A stretch of DNA of 9,855 bases from Bacteroidales bacterium (GTDB lineage: Bacteria > Bacteroidota > Bacteroidia > Bacteroidales > VadinHA17). Position 1 is the stretch's first letter. Each line of letters opens with the position of its first letter. This document shows positions 1-7,817 of the stretch, piece after piece. Under the pieces are notes generated by a model. That model did no database searches and was not told where the DNA came from. It worked only from the letters and a program-made list of their open reading frames with translations. The DNA is taken from the NCBI GenBank assembly GCA_003501665.1, contig DNOQ01000546.1:8251-18105 (forward strand), written 5' to 3'. The position numbers were made by a program, and so were the translations under genes.

Positions 1-2775
1 GCCCCTGATTCCGGAATATGGGCTATCCCTCAGGCAGATGCAATTTTCAGGATAAATCCTGAAGATCCTGATGATATACGAATATTCAGGGTCCGCCAGG
101 GTGAAATGTTGTTTTCTGCATCATTTACAGCAACGGGGGAGATACTTATCGGATCGCAGGAATATATAAATATTCTGAGGGTACAGAATGATACTCTTAT
201 ACTGCAGGATACCGTTACGGGATTTGATTATTCGGGGGTGACAGCTATCCACAGGCTTCATGAGAGTGACTTATTTCTTGCAGGGACAAACGGAAGCGGA
301 CTTTATACACTGTTGTTAACAGAACAGGATAAAATGCTTACACCTCTGTCTGAAATGGATGATCTTGCATACCTCGATATTCAGTCAATATATGAGGATA
401 AGGAAAATTATTGCTGGGTGTCGACAAACGGCTCAGGTATACTCAGGTTAAAGCTGTCACCTGCCGGAGGGACTCTCATTTCTTCCGGATTTATTAATAC
501 TAATTCAGGCCTTCCGGCCAATAACGTCCGGTCTGTTTTCGGGGATATGGAAGGGAATCACTGGATAGGACTTTTTGGAGACGGTCTTTCAATGCTTCCT
601 TCGATGGCCTTTGCATTCTACTCACCCGGGCTCTCTCCGGAAGCAAACAATATTATTTATTTGAACAGGCTTGCTGACGGTTATTTTCTCGGAACGCCAT
701 CCGGCTATTATGTTTTTGATATTAATGAGAACAATATCAGGTCATTTGTAGATCTGAAAAAGAGTACAGGCAACAGTGAGATCACCGCGTACTGTATTGA
801 AAAGAATGGTCGCCTGTGGATCGGAACAGGTGGTGAAGGATTATATGTTAAAGAGCTTTCCGGGGGTACAAGGTTATTTTACAGATCAGGTAATTCAAGT
901 GAGGATTATATTCTTGATGTGGAAGCTGACGAAGACAGATTATGGCTGGGAACGCTTAACGGGGTAATCGTGCTTGACCGTTTTACGGGTTCTCTCAGGG
1001 CAAGGTATAACACCAATAACGGCTTGCCTCATAACAAGATAGACCAGATTTGTCTGCTTTCGGGGGGAGGTGCTGCAATTGCAACAAAGACAGATCGTAT
1101 TTATATCATCGGCATTGAAAATGGAGTATTATCGCGAAATGGTATTATGCGGGGTCCGACAATGAATGTGATATCCTCGTGCTACCAGAGCAGGGATGGT
1201 AATATATGGGCTGCAACTGCCGGTAACGGGGTATTCGAATTCCGGGGCGATTCCGTGAAATCATTCACCAGGGCTGAAATGCTTATGTCGGACTACTGTT
1301 ACAGTATACTTGCAGATTCACTCGACAGAATATGGATCGGACATGAAAGAGGTTTTTCCTGCTATGACAGGACTTCCGGTGTTATGAAAACCTATGGCAC
1401 CGATTTTGCACGCGGGGGGATCTGTAATCCTTCAGCTCTGTATGAAGCTCCCGGGGGCAGGATTCTTATCGGAACCACGCAGGGTCTGGTTGTATATGAC
1501 CTCATAAAAGATCATAAAAGCCATCTGGCTCCCATTAACAACATAAATTATGTACTGGTAAATGATGTAATTTATCCCTACAGTCCGTCATTTACATTGC
1601 CATACAACAAGAGATACAAGATTATCATTGATTATGTAGGTATAAATCTGAGAGATCCCGGGAAAGTTTATTATCAGACAAAGCTCGATAACTGGGATGA
1701 TGACTGGTCAGACTGGAGTACTGTCAGAGAGGTTACTATTTCTCCGCGTGACGGAAGATTTAAATTCAATATGATATCGGTCAATGAGGATGGATTATCC
1801 GGGGATCCGGTTTCATTTGACCTTTTAATACGGACACCTTTCTGGAGAACCTGGTGGTTTTTACTTCTTGTCGCAGTGGTTATCACAGGGGTGGTTATCC
1901 TTATTGTAAGGCAAAGGGAAAAAGCACAAAAGAAGATTGAATTATACCTGAAGACTGAACTTGAAGCCAGAACCAGGGAAGTTGTCAGGCAGAAAGGTGA
2001 AATTGAACTGAAAAATGTGGAAATAACTGATAGCATAAGCTATGCAAAACGTATTCAGACAACTATCCTTCCCGATGTCAACAAGCTTAAGGAAACATTC
2101 AAAGACGCTTTTATTATATTCAAGCCAAGGGATATAGTAAGTGGCGATTTCTATTGGTTCGACAAGTACAATGATGATAAATTTATGGTCGTGTGTGCCG
2201 ATTCAACAGGTCACGGAGTGCCGGGGGCATTCATGTCGATGATAGGATCGACACTCCTTCAGGATATCATAACACGCCAGCACATTACAAGACCTTCCCT
2301 GATACTTAAAACTCTTGACAGCCAGCTTTTCTCGACACTTAACCAGAATCTGGAACTGGGTGTTTCAAATGACGGAATGGACATGGTTGTCTGTGAAATA
2401 GATATTAAAACCCGGCATATAAGATTTGCATCAGCAATGCGCCCGGTAATTATTGTCCTCGACGGAGACTCTCTTTATATTAAGGGAAACAGATCATCAA
2501 TAGGCGGCGAGACAGCCGCGGAGAAATTTTTCGATGACCAGGAATACTATTTCAGTGAAGGAGATACGTTATACCTGTTTACTGATGGTCTTCCTGATCA
2601 GTTTGGAGGAAGTGAAGGAAGGAAAATGAAAATAGCGAAGCTTAAGTCTCTTCTTGAGGAATTTAAAAAACTCCCGATGGATGCTCAGAAAGTTAAAATC
2701 ACACAATTCTATGAGGAGTGGAAGGGAGTTAACGATCAGGTTGATGATATCCTTATGATGGGAATCAGATTCTGA
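1..2775 (+). CDS. Propeller/Y_Y_Y sensor with SpoIIE-type PP2C phosphatase domain (5' truncated by window)
   Basis: The frame is open from the first base, so the gene begins upstream; ATG at 106 is internal. Numbering from base 1, 924 residues are visible. About eight propeller-type motifs (LWIGTGGEGLY, LWLGTLNG, IWIGHERG, ILIGTTQG and similar) fill residues 1-525. A Y_Y_Y-like domain follows (about 530-610), then one membrane segment (about 618-638), a charged coiled-coil linker, and a PP2C/SpoIIE phosphatase domain from about 680 to the end. Candidate metal ligands are D716 (GDFYWF), D734 (DSTGHGVPGAF), D862 (FTDGLPDQFGG) and D915/D916 (QVDDILMMG). Known family behaviour suggests the propeller senses something in the periplasm and the cytoplasmic domain removes phosphate from Ser/Thr on a regulator, often an anti-sigma-antagonist (STAS) protein. 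No partner is visible here. It resembles hybrid two-component sensors with the kinase replaced by a phosphatase. Domain assignment is firm; ligand and target are unknown. Confidence 0.9.
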   Translation, partial: APDSGIWAIPQADAIFRINPEDPDDIRIFRVRQGEMLFSASFTATGEILIGSQEYINILRVQNDTLILQDTVTGFDYSGVTAIHRLHESDLFLAGTNGSGLYTLLLTEQDKMLTPLSEMDDLAYLDIQSIYEDKENYCWVSTNGSGILRLKLSPAGGTLISSGFINTNSGLPANNVRSVFGDMEGNHWIGLFGDGLSMLPSMAFAFYSPGLSPEANNIIYLNRLADGYFLGTPSGYYVFDINENNIRSFVDLKKSTGNSEITAYCIEKNGRLWIGTGGEGLYVKELSGGTRLFYRSGNSSEDYILDVEADEDRLWLGTLNGVIVLDRFTGSLRARYNTNNGLPHNKIDQICLLSGGGAAIATKTDRIYIIGIENGVLSRNGIMRGPTMNVISSCYQSRDGNIWAATAGNGVFEFRGDSVKSFTRAEMLMSDYCYSILADSLDRIWIGHERGFSCYDRTSGVMKTYGTDFARGGICNPSALYEAPGGRILIGTTQGLVVYDLIKDHKSHLAPINNINYVLVNDVIYPYSPSFTLPYNKRYKIIIDYVGINLRDPGKVYYQTKLDNWDDDWSDWSTVREVTISPRDGRFKFNMISVNEDGLSGDPVSFDLLIRTPFWRTWWFLLLVAVVITGVVILIVRQREKAQKKIELYLKTELEARTREVVRQKGEIELKNVEITDSISYAKRIQTTILPDVNKLKETFKDAFIIFKPRDIVSGDFYWFDKYNDDKFMVVCADSTGHGVPGAFMSMIGSTLLQDIITRQHITRPSLILKTLDSQLFSTLNQNLELGVSNDGMDMVVCEIDIKTRHIRFASAMRPVIIVLDGDSLYIKGNRSSIGGETAAEKFFDDQEYYFSEGDTLYLFTDGLPDQFGGSEGRKMKIAKLKSLLEEFKKLPMDAQKVKITQFYEEWKGVNDQVDDILMMGIRF

Positions 2776-3315
2776 TCAGTCACTTTTTTTATAGATGTCA
2801 TTCACCGATAGGAATATCTCACTGGTGGATTCCGTATTACTTATATTATCACTTCTGTCTTTTATATAAAAATCGTACCTGACTGTATCAGTATCCTCGG
2901 GAGAATAAAAAAGATAAAGGAAAGTAATTGAAATAGTTCCTTTAAGTATTTTGTTCTGACCTGTTCTTTCCATATATGGGATCCTGTAATCGGAAGGCTT
3001 CAGGATATCATTATCGGGAACCTCTGTCATGATACCCTTAACTTTCCTGAATAGTGTAAGGAACAGATTGGCAGTATCGGACTGGAAACCGTCAGGTGTC
3101 TGAAGTCCAAGATTTCCGTCACCATCTTCAAAGTAAAAGTTGAGTCTTCCACCTTTGCAAAGATTGCCAAGAATATCAATGGTGTCAAAAACAGCAAAGT
3201 GCCGGAACTCAATTCTCGGTTCCGGTGGCAATTGTTCAATTTTGCGGCACGATATCGAAATTACCGGCAGGATTAGAATGAAAAGATATTTTAAGATTTT
3301 CATATTTTCTTTCAT
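2776..3315 (-). CDS. Small putative lipoprotein of unknown function
   Basis: This 179-residue protein starts with a basic stretch, a hydrophobic core (LKYLFILILPVIS) and Cys23 in the context ISISC, which suggests a lipoprotein signal peptide with a relaxed lipobox. An in-frame ATG at 3301-3303 (Met5) is an equally good or better start, because it places the lysines directly before the hydrophobic core. The mature part has the motif YFEDGDGNLG (residues 61-70) and a C-terminal DFYIKDRSDNISN stretch. Both look like the beta-sandwich lipoproteins common in Bacteroidota; that is recalled resemblance, not a search result. The acid-rich block that often follows the cysteine in surface-exported Bacteroidota lipoproteins is absent (CRKIEQ), so a periplasmic-facing location is the weaker inference. 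It lies 34 bp after der on the same strand and probably shares its transcript. Its stop touches the stop of the convergent sensor gene. Function is not recognised. Confidence 0.75.
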   Translation of the reverse strand: MKENMKILKYLFILILPVISISCRKIEQLPPEPRIEFRHFAVFDTIDILGNLCKGGRLNFYFEDGDGNLGLQTPDGFQSDTANLFLTLFRKVKGIMTEVPDNDILKPSDYRIPYMERTGQNKILKGTISITFLYLFYSPEDTDTVRYDFYIKDRSDNISNTESTSEIFLSVNDIYKKSD

Positions 3316-3349
3316 GATATTTTACATACAAAAACCACACCAAATCAGG

Positions 3350-4654
3350 TTATTTTTTTCTGAAAAAGATCCTTACAGGTACACCGGTGAACTCAAAATT
3401 TTCCCGGATCCTGTTCTCAAGAAAGCGTTTATATGGTTCCTTAACATATTGAGGAAGATTACAGAAAAACGCAAAAGAAGGTGAATATGTTGGCAACTGT
3501 GTAATATATTTTATTCTGATATTCTTACCTTTCGCAGCCGGAGGTGGATTCTGATTTATTATACCGAGCATTACCGAATTAAGTGCTGCTGTCCCTATCT
3601 TCTTGGTCCTGTTATTGTTGGCGCTTACAATCAGATCAAGTAATTTGTGTATCCTTTGTTTGTTAAGGGCTGAAATAAATAATATTTCATAGTCTGTAAA
3701 CGGGGCGGTTTTTTCCTTTATCTCTTTTTCGGCTATCCTTGCACTGTTGGTCCCTTTTTCAACCAGATCCCATTTATTTACTGCCATAATGAGTCCCTTA
3801 TTGTTTTTAAGGATGAGTGACATTATACTAAGATCCTGTGATTCAATTCCTCTGGTTGCATCGATCATAAGGATACAGATGTCGGAATTTTCAATGGTCC
3901 TTACAGCTCTCATCACAGAATAGAATTCAATATCCTCATTGATTTTGCTTTTTTTTCTGAGACCGGCAGTATCAACCAGATATAAATCATGATTGTATTT
4001 ATTGTATCGGGTATAGATCGAATCCCGTGTTGTTCCCGGAAGAGGTGTGACTATATTTCTTTCTTCTCCGAGCAGGGCATTCACGAGCGAAGATTTTCCG
4101 ACATTTGGCCTGCCGACTATTGCGACACGGGGGAGATCGGGTATAATTTCCGGATTTATGCCCGGAAGGACATTTACAATTTCATCAAGAAGATCACCCG
4201 TTCCGCTCCCGCTGACTGAACTTACAGGGAAGTATTTATCAAATCCAATCCCGTAAAATTCACTGGCTTCAAATAATCTCTGGCTGTTATCGGCCTTATT
4301 TACGACAAGCAGTACCTTTTTATCTGATCTTCTCAGAAGATCCGCAATAGCCTTATCCAGTACATGAATACCGGCTGTTACATCAACCATGAATAGAATA
4401 AGGTCGGATTCCTCAATAGCAAGAAGCACCTGTTTATTTATCTCTTCTTCAAATATATCATCGGAATTTTCCACATATCCGCCTGTATCGATCACCGAAA
4501 AGTCAACACCATTCCAGGTACATGTCCCGTAATTACGGTCACGGGTAACGCCACTGACTTCATCAACAATGGCATCTCTCGATTCTGTCAGTCTGTTGAA
4601 CAGTGTCGATTTACCCACATTCGGGCGGCCTACAATTGCTACAATTCTGCCCAT
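3350..4654 (-). CDS. der: Ribosome-assembly double GTPase Der (EngA)
   Basis: The protein is 434 residues, a normal length for Der, and has the diagnostic two tandem GTPase domains. Domain 1 shows GRPNVGKS (9-16), GVTRD (35-39), DTGG (56-59) and NKAD (119-122). Domain 2 shows GRPNVGKS (181-188), GTTRD (207-211), DTAG (228-231) and NKWD (293-296). A KH-like C-terminal domain covers about 350-434 and ends in a basic RIFFRKK. Der is an essential GTPase in most bacteria that helps mature the 50S subunit in the cytoplasm. The ATG start leads straight into the first beta strand (MGRIVAIVG), as is usual. It starts 15 bp after the era stop and is followed 34 bp later by the lipoprotein gene, which indicates co-transcription. 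All key motifs are intact. Confidence 0.98.
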   Translation of the reverse strand: MGRIVAIVGRPNVGKSTLFNRLTESRDAIVDEVSGVTRDRNYGTCTWNGVDFSVIDTGGYVENSDDIFEEEINKQVLLAIEESDLILFMVDVTAGIHVLDKAIADLLRRSDKKVLLVVNKADNSQRLFEASEFYGIGFDKYFPVSSVSGSGTGDLLDEIVNVLPGINPEIIPDLPRVAIVGRPNVGKSSLVNALLGEERNIVTPLPGTTRDSIYTRYNKYNHDLYLVDTAGLRKKSKINEDIEFYSVMRAVRTIENSDICILMIDATRGIESQDLSIMSLILKNNKGLIMAVNKWDLVEKGTNSARIAEKEIKEKTAPFTDYEILFISALNKQRIHKLLDLIVSANNNRTKKIGTAALNSVMLGIINQNPPPAAKGKNIRIKYITQLPTYSPSFAFFCNLPQYVKEPYKRFLENRIRENFEFTGVPVRIFFRKK

Positions 4655-4669
4655 GATGGTTGTGAACTT

Positions 4670-5548
4670 TTAACGGTAACCGAATCTCTTCAGCAATCCG
4701 GGTTTGTCCCTCCAGTCTTTGGTTACTTTTACATATAATTCAAGAAATACTTTTTTCCCGAAAAAATCTTCCATATCACGCCTGGCTTCGGTACCTGTTC
4801 TTTTCAGCATTGATCCTCTGTGCCCGATTATTATACCTTTCTGTGTCTCTCTGGCAACATGGATCAAAGCTCTTATCTTAATGATCCCTTTCTCCTCTTT
4901 AAAACTCTCAATTTCGGTTTCAACGCAATATGGCACCTCTTTCTGATAGTTGTTTAAAATTTTTTCCCTGATTATTTCGGAGGCAAAGAATCTTTCATAT
5001 TTATCCGTAAGCTGATCTTTGGGGAAGTAGACCGGTCCTTCAGGCAGTCTGGAAATAACCGCATTAAGAAGTGTGTCAATATTGAATTTGTTCAGTGCGG
5101 AAACAGGTATTACCGGAGAGTCTGTGAAAAATTCACTCCAGAGTCTGACAATATTCCCGAGTTCCTCCTGATTGGACAGATCTATTTTATTGACTGCTAT
5201 GATTACAGGTACACCTGATGATTTGATTTTTTCAGGATATTCCCGGTCTTTAAGAGGTTTTTCTGTTACATCGGTTACATAAAGAATTACATCGGCATCG
5301 GAAAGGGCTGTTTTTACAAAATTCATCATCGATTCCTGAAGTCTGTATGCCGGCTTTAATATTCCCGGTGTATCAGAATATACAATCTGAAAATCTTCGC
5401 CATTTACAATGCCCATAATTCGATGCCTTGTGGTCTGGGCTTTTGATGTTATGATCGACAGTTTTTCACCTACCAGGGCATTCATGATTGACGATTTGCC
5501 GGTATTGGGATTTCCCAGGATATTTACAAAACCTGACCTGTGCTTCAT
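4670..5548 (-). CDS. era: GTPase Era
   Basis: This 292-residue protein has an N-terminal GTPase domain with GNPNTGKS (12-19), AQTTRHRI (38-45), DTPG (59-62), NKID (120-123) and SAL (150-152). A C-terminal KH domain carries the GxxG loop GHRG (242-245) and ends in the typical DWRDKPGLLKRFGYR. Era binds the 3' end region of 16S rRNA and assists 30S maturation, linking ribosome assembly to growth. The P-loop reads NTGKSS where most Era proteins have NVGKST; the motif GxxxxGKS is still satisfied, so it should be active. It starts only 5 bp after the pseudouridine synthase stop and ends 15 bp before der. Tandem era-der is a familiar arrangement in Bacteroidota. Length and domain order are normal. 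Confidence 0.98.
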   Translation of the reverse strand: MKHRSGFVNILGNPNTGKSSIMNALVGEKLSIITSKAQTTRHRIMGIVNGEDFQIVYSDTPGILKPAYRLQESMMNFVKTALSDADVILYVTDVTEKPLKDREYPEKIKSSGVPVIIAVNKIDLSNQEELGNIVRLWSEFFTDSPVIPVSALNKFNIDTLLNAVISRLPEGPVYFPKDQLTDKYERFFASEIIREKILNNYQKEVPYCVETEIESFKEEKGIIKIRALIHVARETQKGIIIGHRGSMLKRTGTEARRDMEDFFGKKVFLELYVKVTKDWRDKPGLLKRFGYR

Positions 5549-5553
5549 TGTCT

Positions 5554-6300
5554 TTAAAAAATTCCTCTTTTAAGCATGACCAACTCTTTTTGTGTGAGAA
5601 ATCTCCACTTGCCTCTCGGGAGGTTCTTTTTGGTAAGGCCGGCAAAATATACCCTGTCGAGTTTTCTTACCCTGTAACCAAGAGCTTCGAATAGTCTTCT
5701 GATAATACGGTTCTGTCCGGAATGAAGTTCTAATCCAATCTGTTTCCTGTCATCCGGATCGGCATAAGCTACTGAATCGACGGCTATCGTTTCTCCCTCC
5801 AGGATTATTCCCGCGGCAAGTTTTGATAGATCAGCCTTTGTCACCGGTTTGTCGAGGAATACATGATATATTTTTTTTCTTTCAAATCTGGGATGCGTAA
5901 GCTTTCTGGTCAGATCTCCGTCATTGGTAAGAAGAAGTATTCCTGTTGTATCTTTATCGAGGCGTCCAACCGGGTATACTCTTTCGGGGCATGCATTTCT
6001 GACAATATCCATTACAGTATGTTCCGCGTGAGGATCCTCAACAGTTGTTACATAACCGGCAGGTTTATTCATCAGTATGTATACTTTCTTTTCTGAAGAA
6101 AGCTTTCTGCCTTTATATCTTATATCATCATCCCTGGTGACCCTGGTTCCCAGATCAGTAATCTGCTTACCGTTGACTGTAATAACCCCCTTTTGAATAA
6201 ATTCATCTGCTTCTCTGCGTGAACAGAGTCCGCTGCCGGCAATATATCTGTTGAGCCGTATCTCTTCAGGTTGCTTCCTTTGTTTCTTACGGGGTTCCAT
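5554..6300 (-). CDS. rRNA pseudouridine synthase, RsuA/RluB/RluE family
   Basis: The 248-residue protein has a short basic N-terminus (about 12 residues), an S4 RNA-binding domain (about 14-60, including LNRYIAGSGLCSRREAD) and a pseudouridine synthase domain. The catalytic aspartate is D115 in GRLDKDTTGILLLTNDGDL. The family's later motif appears as QNRIIRRLFEALGYRVRKL (196-214). Enzymes of this family convert a single uridine in rRNA to pseudouridine during subunit assembly. The sequence alone does not settle whether the target is a 23S site (RluB-like) or 16S U516 (RsuA-like), so no symbol is given. It is the first gene of the minus-strand cluster, with a TACCTTTG -7 element 20 bp upstream of the ATG. 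Era follows after 5 bp. Many relatives in this phylum have a much longer low-complexity N-terminus (from memory); this one is short. Confidence 0.95.
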   Translation of the reverse strand: MEPRKKQRKQPEEIRLNRYIAGSGLCSRREADEFIQKGVITVNGKQITDLGTRVTRDDDIRYKGRKLSSEKKVYILMNKPAGYVTTVEDPHAEHTVMDIVRNACPERVYPVGRLDKDTTGILLLTNDGDLTRKLTHPRFERKKIYHVFLDKPVTKADLSKLAAGIILEGETIAVDSVAYADPDDRKQIGLELHSGQNRIIRRLFEALGYRVRKLDRVYFAGLTKKNLPRGKWRFLTQKELVMLKRGIF

Positions 6301-6320
6301 GCTTGTTGTTTTTCAGGCTG

Positions 6321-6328
6321 CAAAGGTA
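6321..6328 (-). promoter_or_regulatory. Putative -7 element for the pseudouridine synthase/era/der cluster
   Basis: The minus strand reads TACCTTTG, an exact match to the Bacteroidota -7 consensus TAnnTTTG, followed by CAGCC. It ends 20 bp before the ATG at 6300, implying a very short untranslated leader. No TTTG -33 element was found at the expected 19-21 bp spacing, so this rests on the -7 box alone. Confidence 0.5.
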
Positions 6329-6334
6329 CAATTA

Positions 6335-6365
6335 TTTGACAATTTATTTTTTGAAGATAATTTTG
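6335..6365 (+). promoter_or_regulatory. Putative Bacteroidota-type promoter for the hexosamine mutase gene
   Basis: TTTG at 6335-6338 is followed after 19 bp by TAATTTTG at 6358-6365. This matches the known phylum consensus TTTG-N19-21-TAnnTTTG in both elements and spacing. The predicted transcription start leaves a leader of roughly 20-25 nt before the ATG at 6395, which is A-rich (AAAATTAAAATAAT) and has no Shine-Dalgarno motif, as is usual in this phylum. The region also serves as the divergent promoter for the minus-strand cluster. Confidence 0.65.
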
Positions 6366-6394
6366 CACCTTTACGAGCCAAAAATTAAAATAAT

Positions 6395-7774
6395 ATGACA
6401 TTAATAAAATCCATTTCCGGTATCAGAGGTACCATAGGAGGCTGTCCGGGTGAAAATCTGACACCTCTTGACGTCGTTAAGTTCAGTGCGGCTTTCGGAT
6501 CATGGATAAAGGCAGGCAGTAAGAACCGTGTGAATATGGTTATAGGACGTGATGCCAGGATATCAGGACCGTTTGTCAGTAATATTGTTATAACCACACT
6601 CCGTAGTATGGGTATTAATATTACAGACCTTGGTATGGCTACAACACCTACGGTCGAAATCGCGGTTACAGGTACACAAGCTGCCGGGGGAATTATAATA
6701 ACGGCAAGTCATAATCCTTTCCAGTGGAATGCCCTGAAGCTGTTAAACGGCAAGGGTGAATTCCTGTCGGAAAAAGACGGTGAAAAGGTACTCGAAATAG
6801 CTGCATCGGAAGATTTCGAGTTCGTTCAGGCCGGCGAAGAAGGATCACTTGCAGTTGATCACTCCTGGAACCAGAGGCATATAGAACAGGTTCTGAAGCT
6901 TGATCTGGTTAAAAAAAGTAAAATCAAAGAAGCGGATTTCAGGGTAGCGGTTGATTGTGTAAATTCAGTGGGCGGTATAATTATCCCGCAACTTCTTAAA
7001 GCTCTTGGGGTGAGATCAGTTATTGAACTGAATACGGTTCCTGACGGAAAATTTACGCACAATCCGGAACCGCTGCCTGAAAACCTGACCGATATTTCAC
7101 ATCTGGTAAAACGCGAAAAGGCTGATCTGGGAATTGTGGTTGATCCCGATGTCGATCGTCTGGCGATTATTTGCGAAGACGGTTCCATGTTTGGAGAAGA
7201 GTATACTCTGGTATCTGTTTCCGACTTTGTGCTCCGGTATACTCCAGGTAGTACGGTATCCAATTTGTCTTCAACAAGGGCGCTGAAAGATATTACGGAA
7301 AAGCATGGATGTGAATATTTTCCGGCCGCTGTAGGTGAAGTGAATGTGGTTGAGGAAATGAAAGCCAGAAATGCGGTTATAGGGGGAGAAGGGAACGGGG
7401 GAGTTATTTATCCGGCTCTGCACTATGGCAGAGATGCTCTCGTCGGCATTGCACTCTTTCTTACCAATCTGGCTGAAAGTAATATGAAATGCTCTGAACT
7501 TCGCAGGCAATACCCCTGTTATGTGATTGCCAAAAAGAAACTGACACTTCAGCCCGGAGACGATTTCAACAGAATTCTTCAATCAGTCAAAAACCGTTTT
7601 GGAAATATGAAAGCTGATGAAAGGGATGGATTGAGAATTGATCTGCCCGATGGATGGTTTCAGTTGCGTAAATCAAATACGGAACCTGTGATGAGAATTT
7701 ATGCTGAAGGTAAGACAATGCAGGAAGCTGATTCTCTCGCTGAGGAAGTTATATCAATTGTTAAAAAAAAATAA
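6395..7774 (+). CDS. glmM: Phosphoglucosamine mutase (alpha-D-phosphohexomutase family)
   Basis: This 459-residue cytoplasmic enzyme of the alpha-phosphohexomutase superfamily has all four active-site loops. They are the phosphoserine loop TASHNP (103-108, Ser105), the metal loop DPDVDR (250-255), the sugar-binding loop GEGNGG (331-336) and the phosphate-binding loop RKSNTEP (425-431). GlmM converts glucosamine-6-phosphate to glucosamine-1-phosphate on the way to UDP-GlcNAc, peptidoglycan and lipopolysaccharide. The N-terminus (MTLIKSISGIRGTIGG) and overall form match the proteins usually annotated as GlmM in Bacteroidota. The sugar loop differs from the GEQSGH of classical GlmM, so phosphoglucomutase or phosphomannomutase activity is not excluded. 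The start follows a well-placed promoter. It is probably monocistronic: 150 bp separate it from the next gene. Confidence 0.88.
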   Translation: MTLIKSISGIRGTIGGCPGENLTPLDVVKFSAAFGSWIKAGSKNRVNMVIGRDARISGPFVSNIVITTLRSMGINITDLGMATTPTVEIAVTGTQAAGGIIITASHNPFQWNALKLLNGKGEFLSEKDGEKVLEIAASEDFEFVQAGEEGSLAVDHSWNQRHIEQVLKLDLVKKSKIKEADFRVAVDCVNSVGGIIIPQLLKALGVRSVIELNTVPDGKFTHNPEPLPENLTDISHLVKREKADLGIVVDPDVDRLAIICEDGSMFGEEYTLVSVSDFVLRYTPGSTVSNLSSTRALKDITEKHGCEYFPAAVGEVNVVEEMKARNAVIGGEGNGGVIYPALHYGRDALVGIALFLTNLAESNMKCSELRRQYPCYVIAKKKLTLQPGDDFNRILQSVKNRFGNMKADERDGLRIDLPDGWFQLRKSNTEPVMRIYAEGKTMQEADSLAEEVISIVKKK

Positions 7775-7817
7775 TTTTTTTCAGATGAGGAATAAAAATA
7801 CCGTTAATGATGTCTTA

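Noticed and set aside
1674..2036. Minus-strand 120-codon open frame opposite the sensor's Y_Y_Y and membrane region
   Set aside because: It is antisense to conserved domains; its Ser/Leu/Thr-rich translation is typical of a shadow frame.
2764..2790. ATCAG-ATT-CTGAT hairpin followed by seven T residues, resembling a terminator for the sensor gene
   Set aside because: The stem is only 5 bp and A/T-rich, a 7-nt spacer separates it from the T-run, and the T-run is explained by lysine codons at the end of the convergent lipoprotein gene.
3140..3484. Plus-strand 114-codon open frame across the lipoprotein start and der end
   Set aside because: It spans two well-supported minus-strand genes and the gap between them, its residue pattern shows no domain, and it has no promoter-like sequence.
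4670..5548. Era P-loop variant NTGKSS as a sign of lost GTPase activity
   Set aside because: The essential GxxxxGKS pattern, DTPG and NKID are all intact, so the substitutions look tolerated.
6120..6401. Minus-strand 93-codon frame covering the divergent promoter and the start of the pseudouridine synthase
   Set aside because: It overlaps both putative promoters and the S4 domain in another frame; the S4/PSUS protein is clearly the real gene.
6859..7263. Minus-strand 134-codon open frame inside the mutase gene
   Set aside because: It lies wholly antisense to the conserved metal-loop region of the mutase and shows no motif of its own.
7763..7781. A9-TAA-T7 pattern at the end of the mutase gene as an intrinsic terminator
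   Set aside because: There is no GC stem. The A-run encodes the C-terminal lysines, and A/T pairing alone would make a very weak hairpin.
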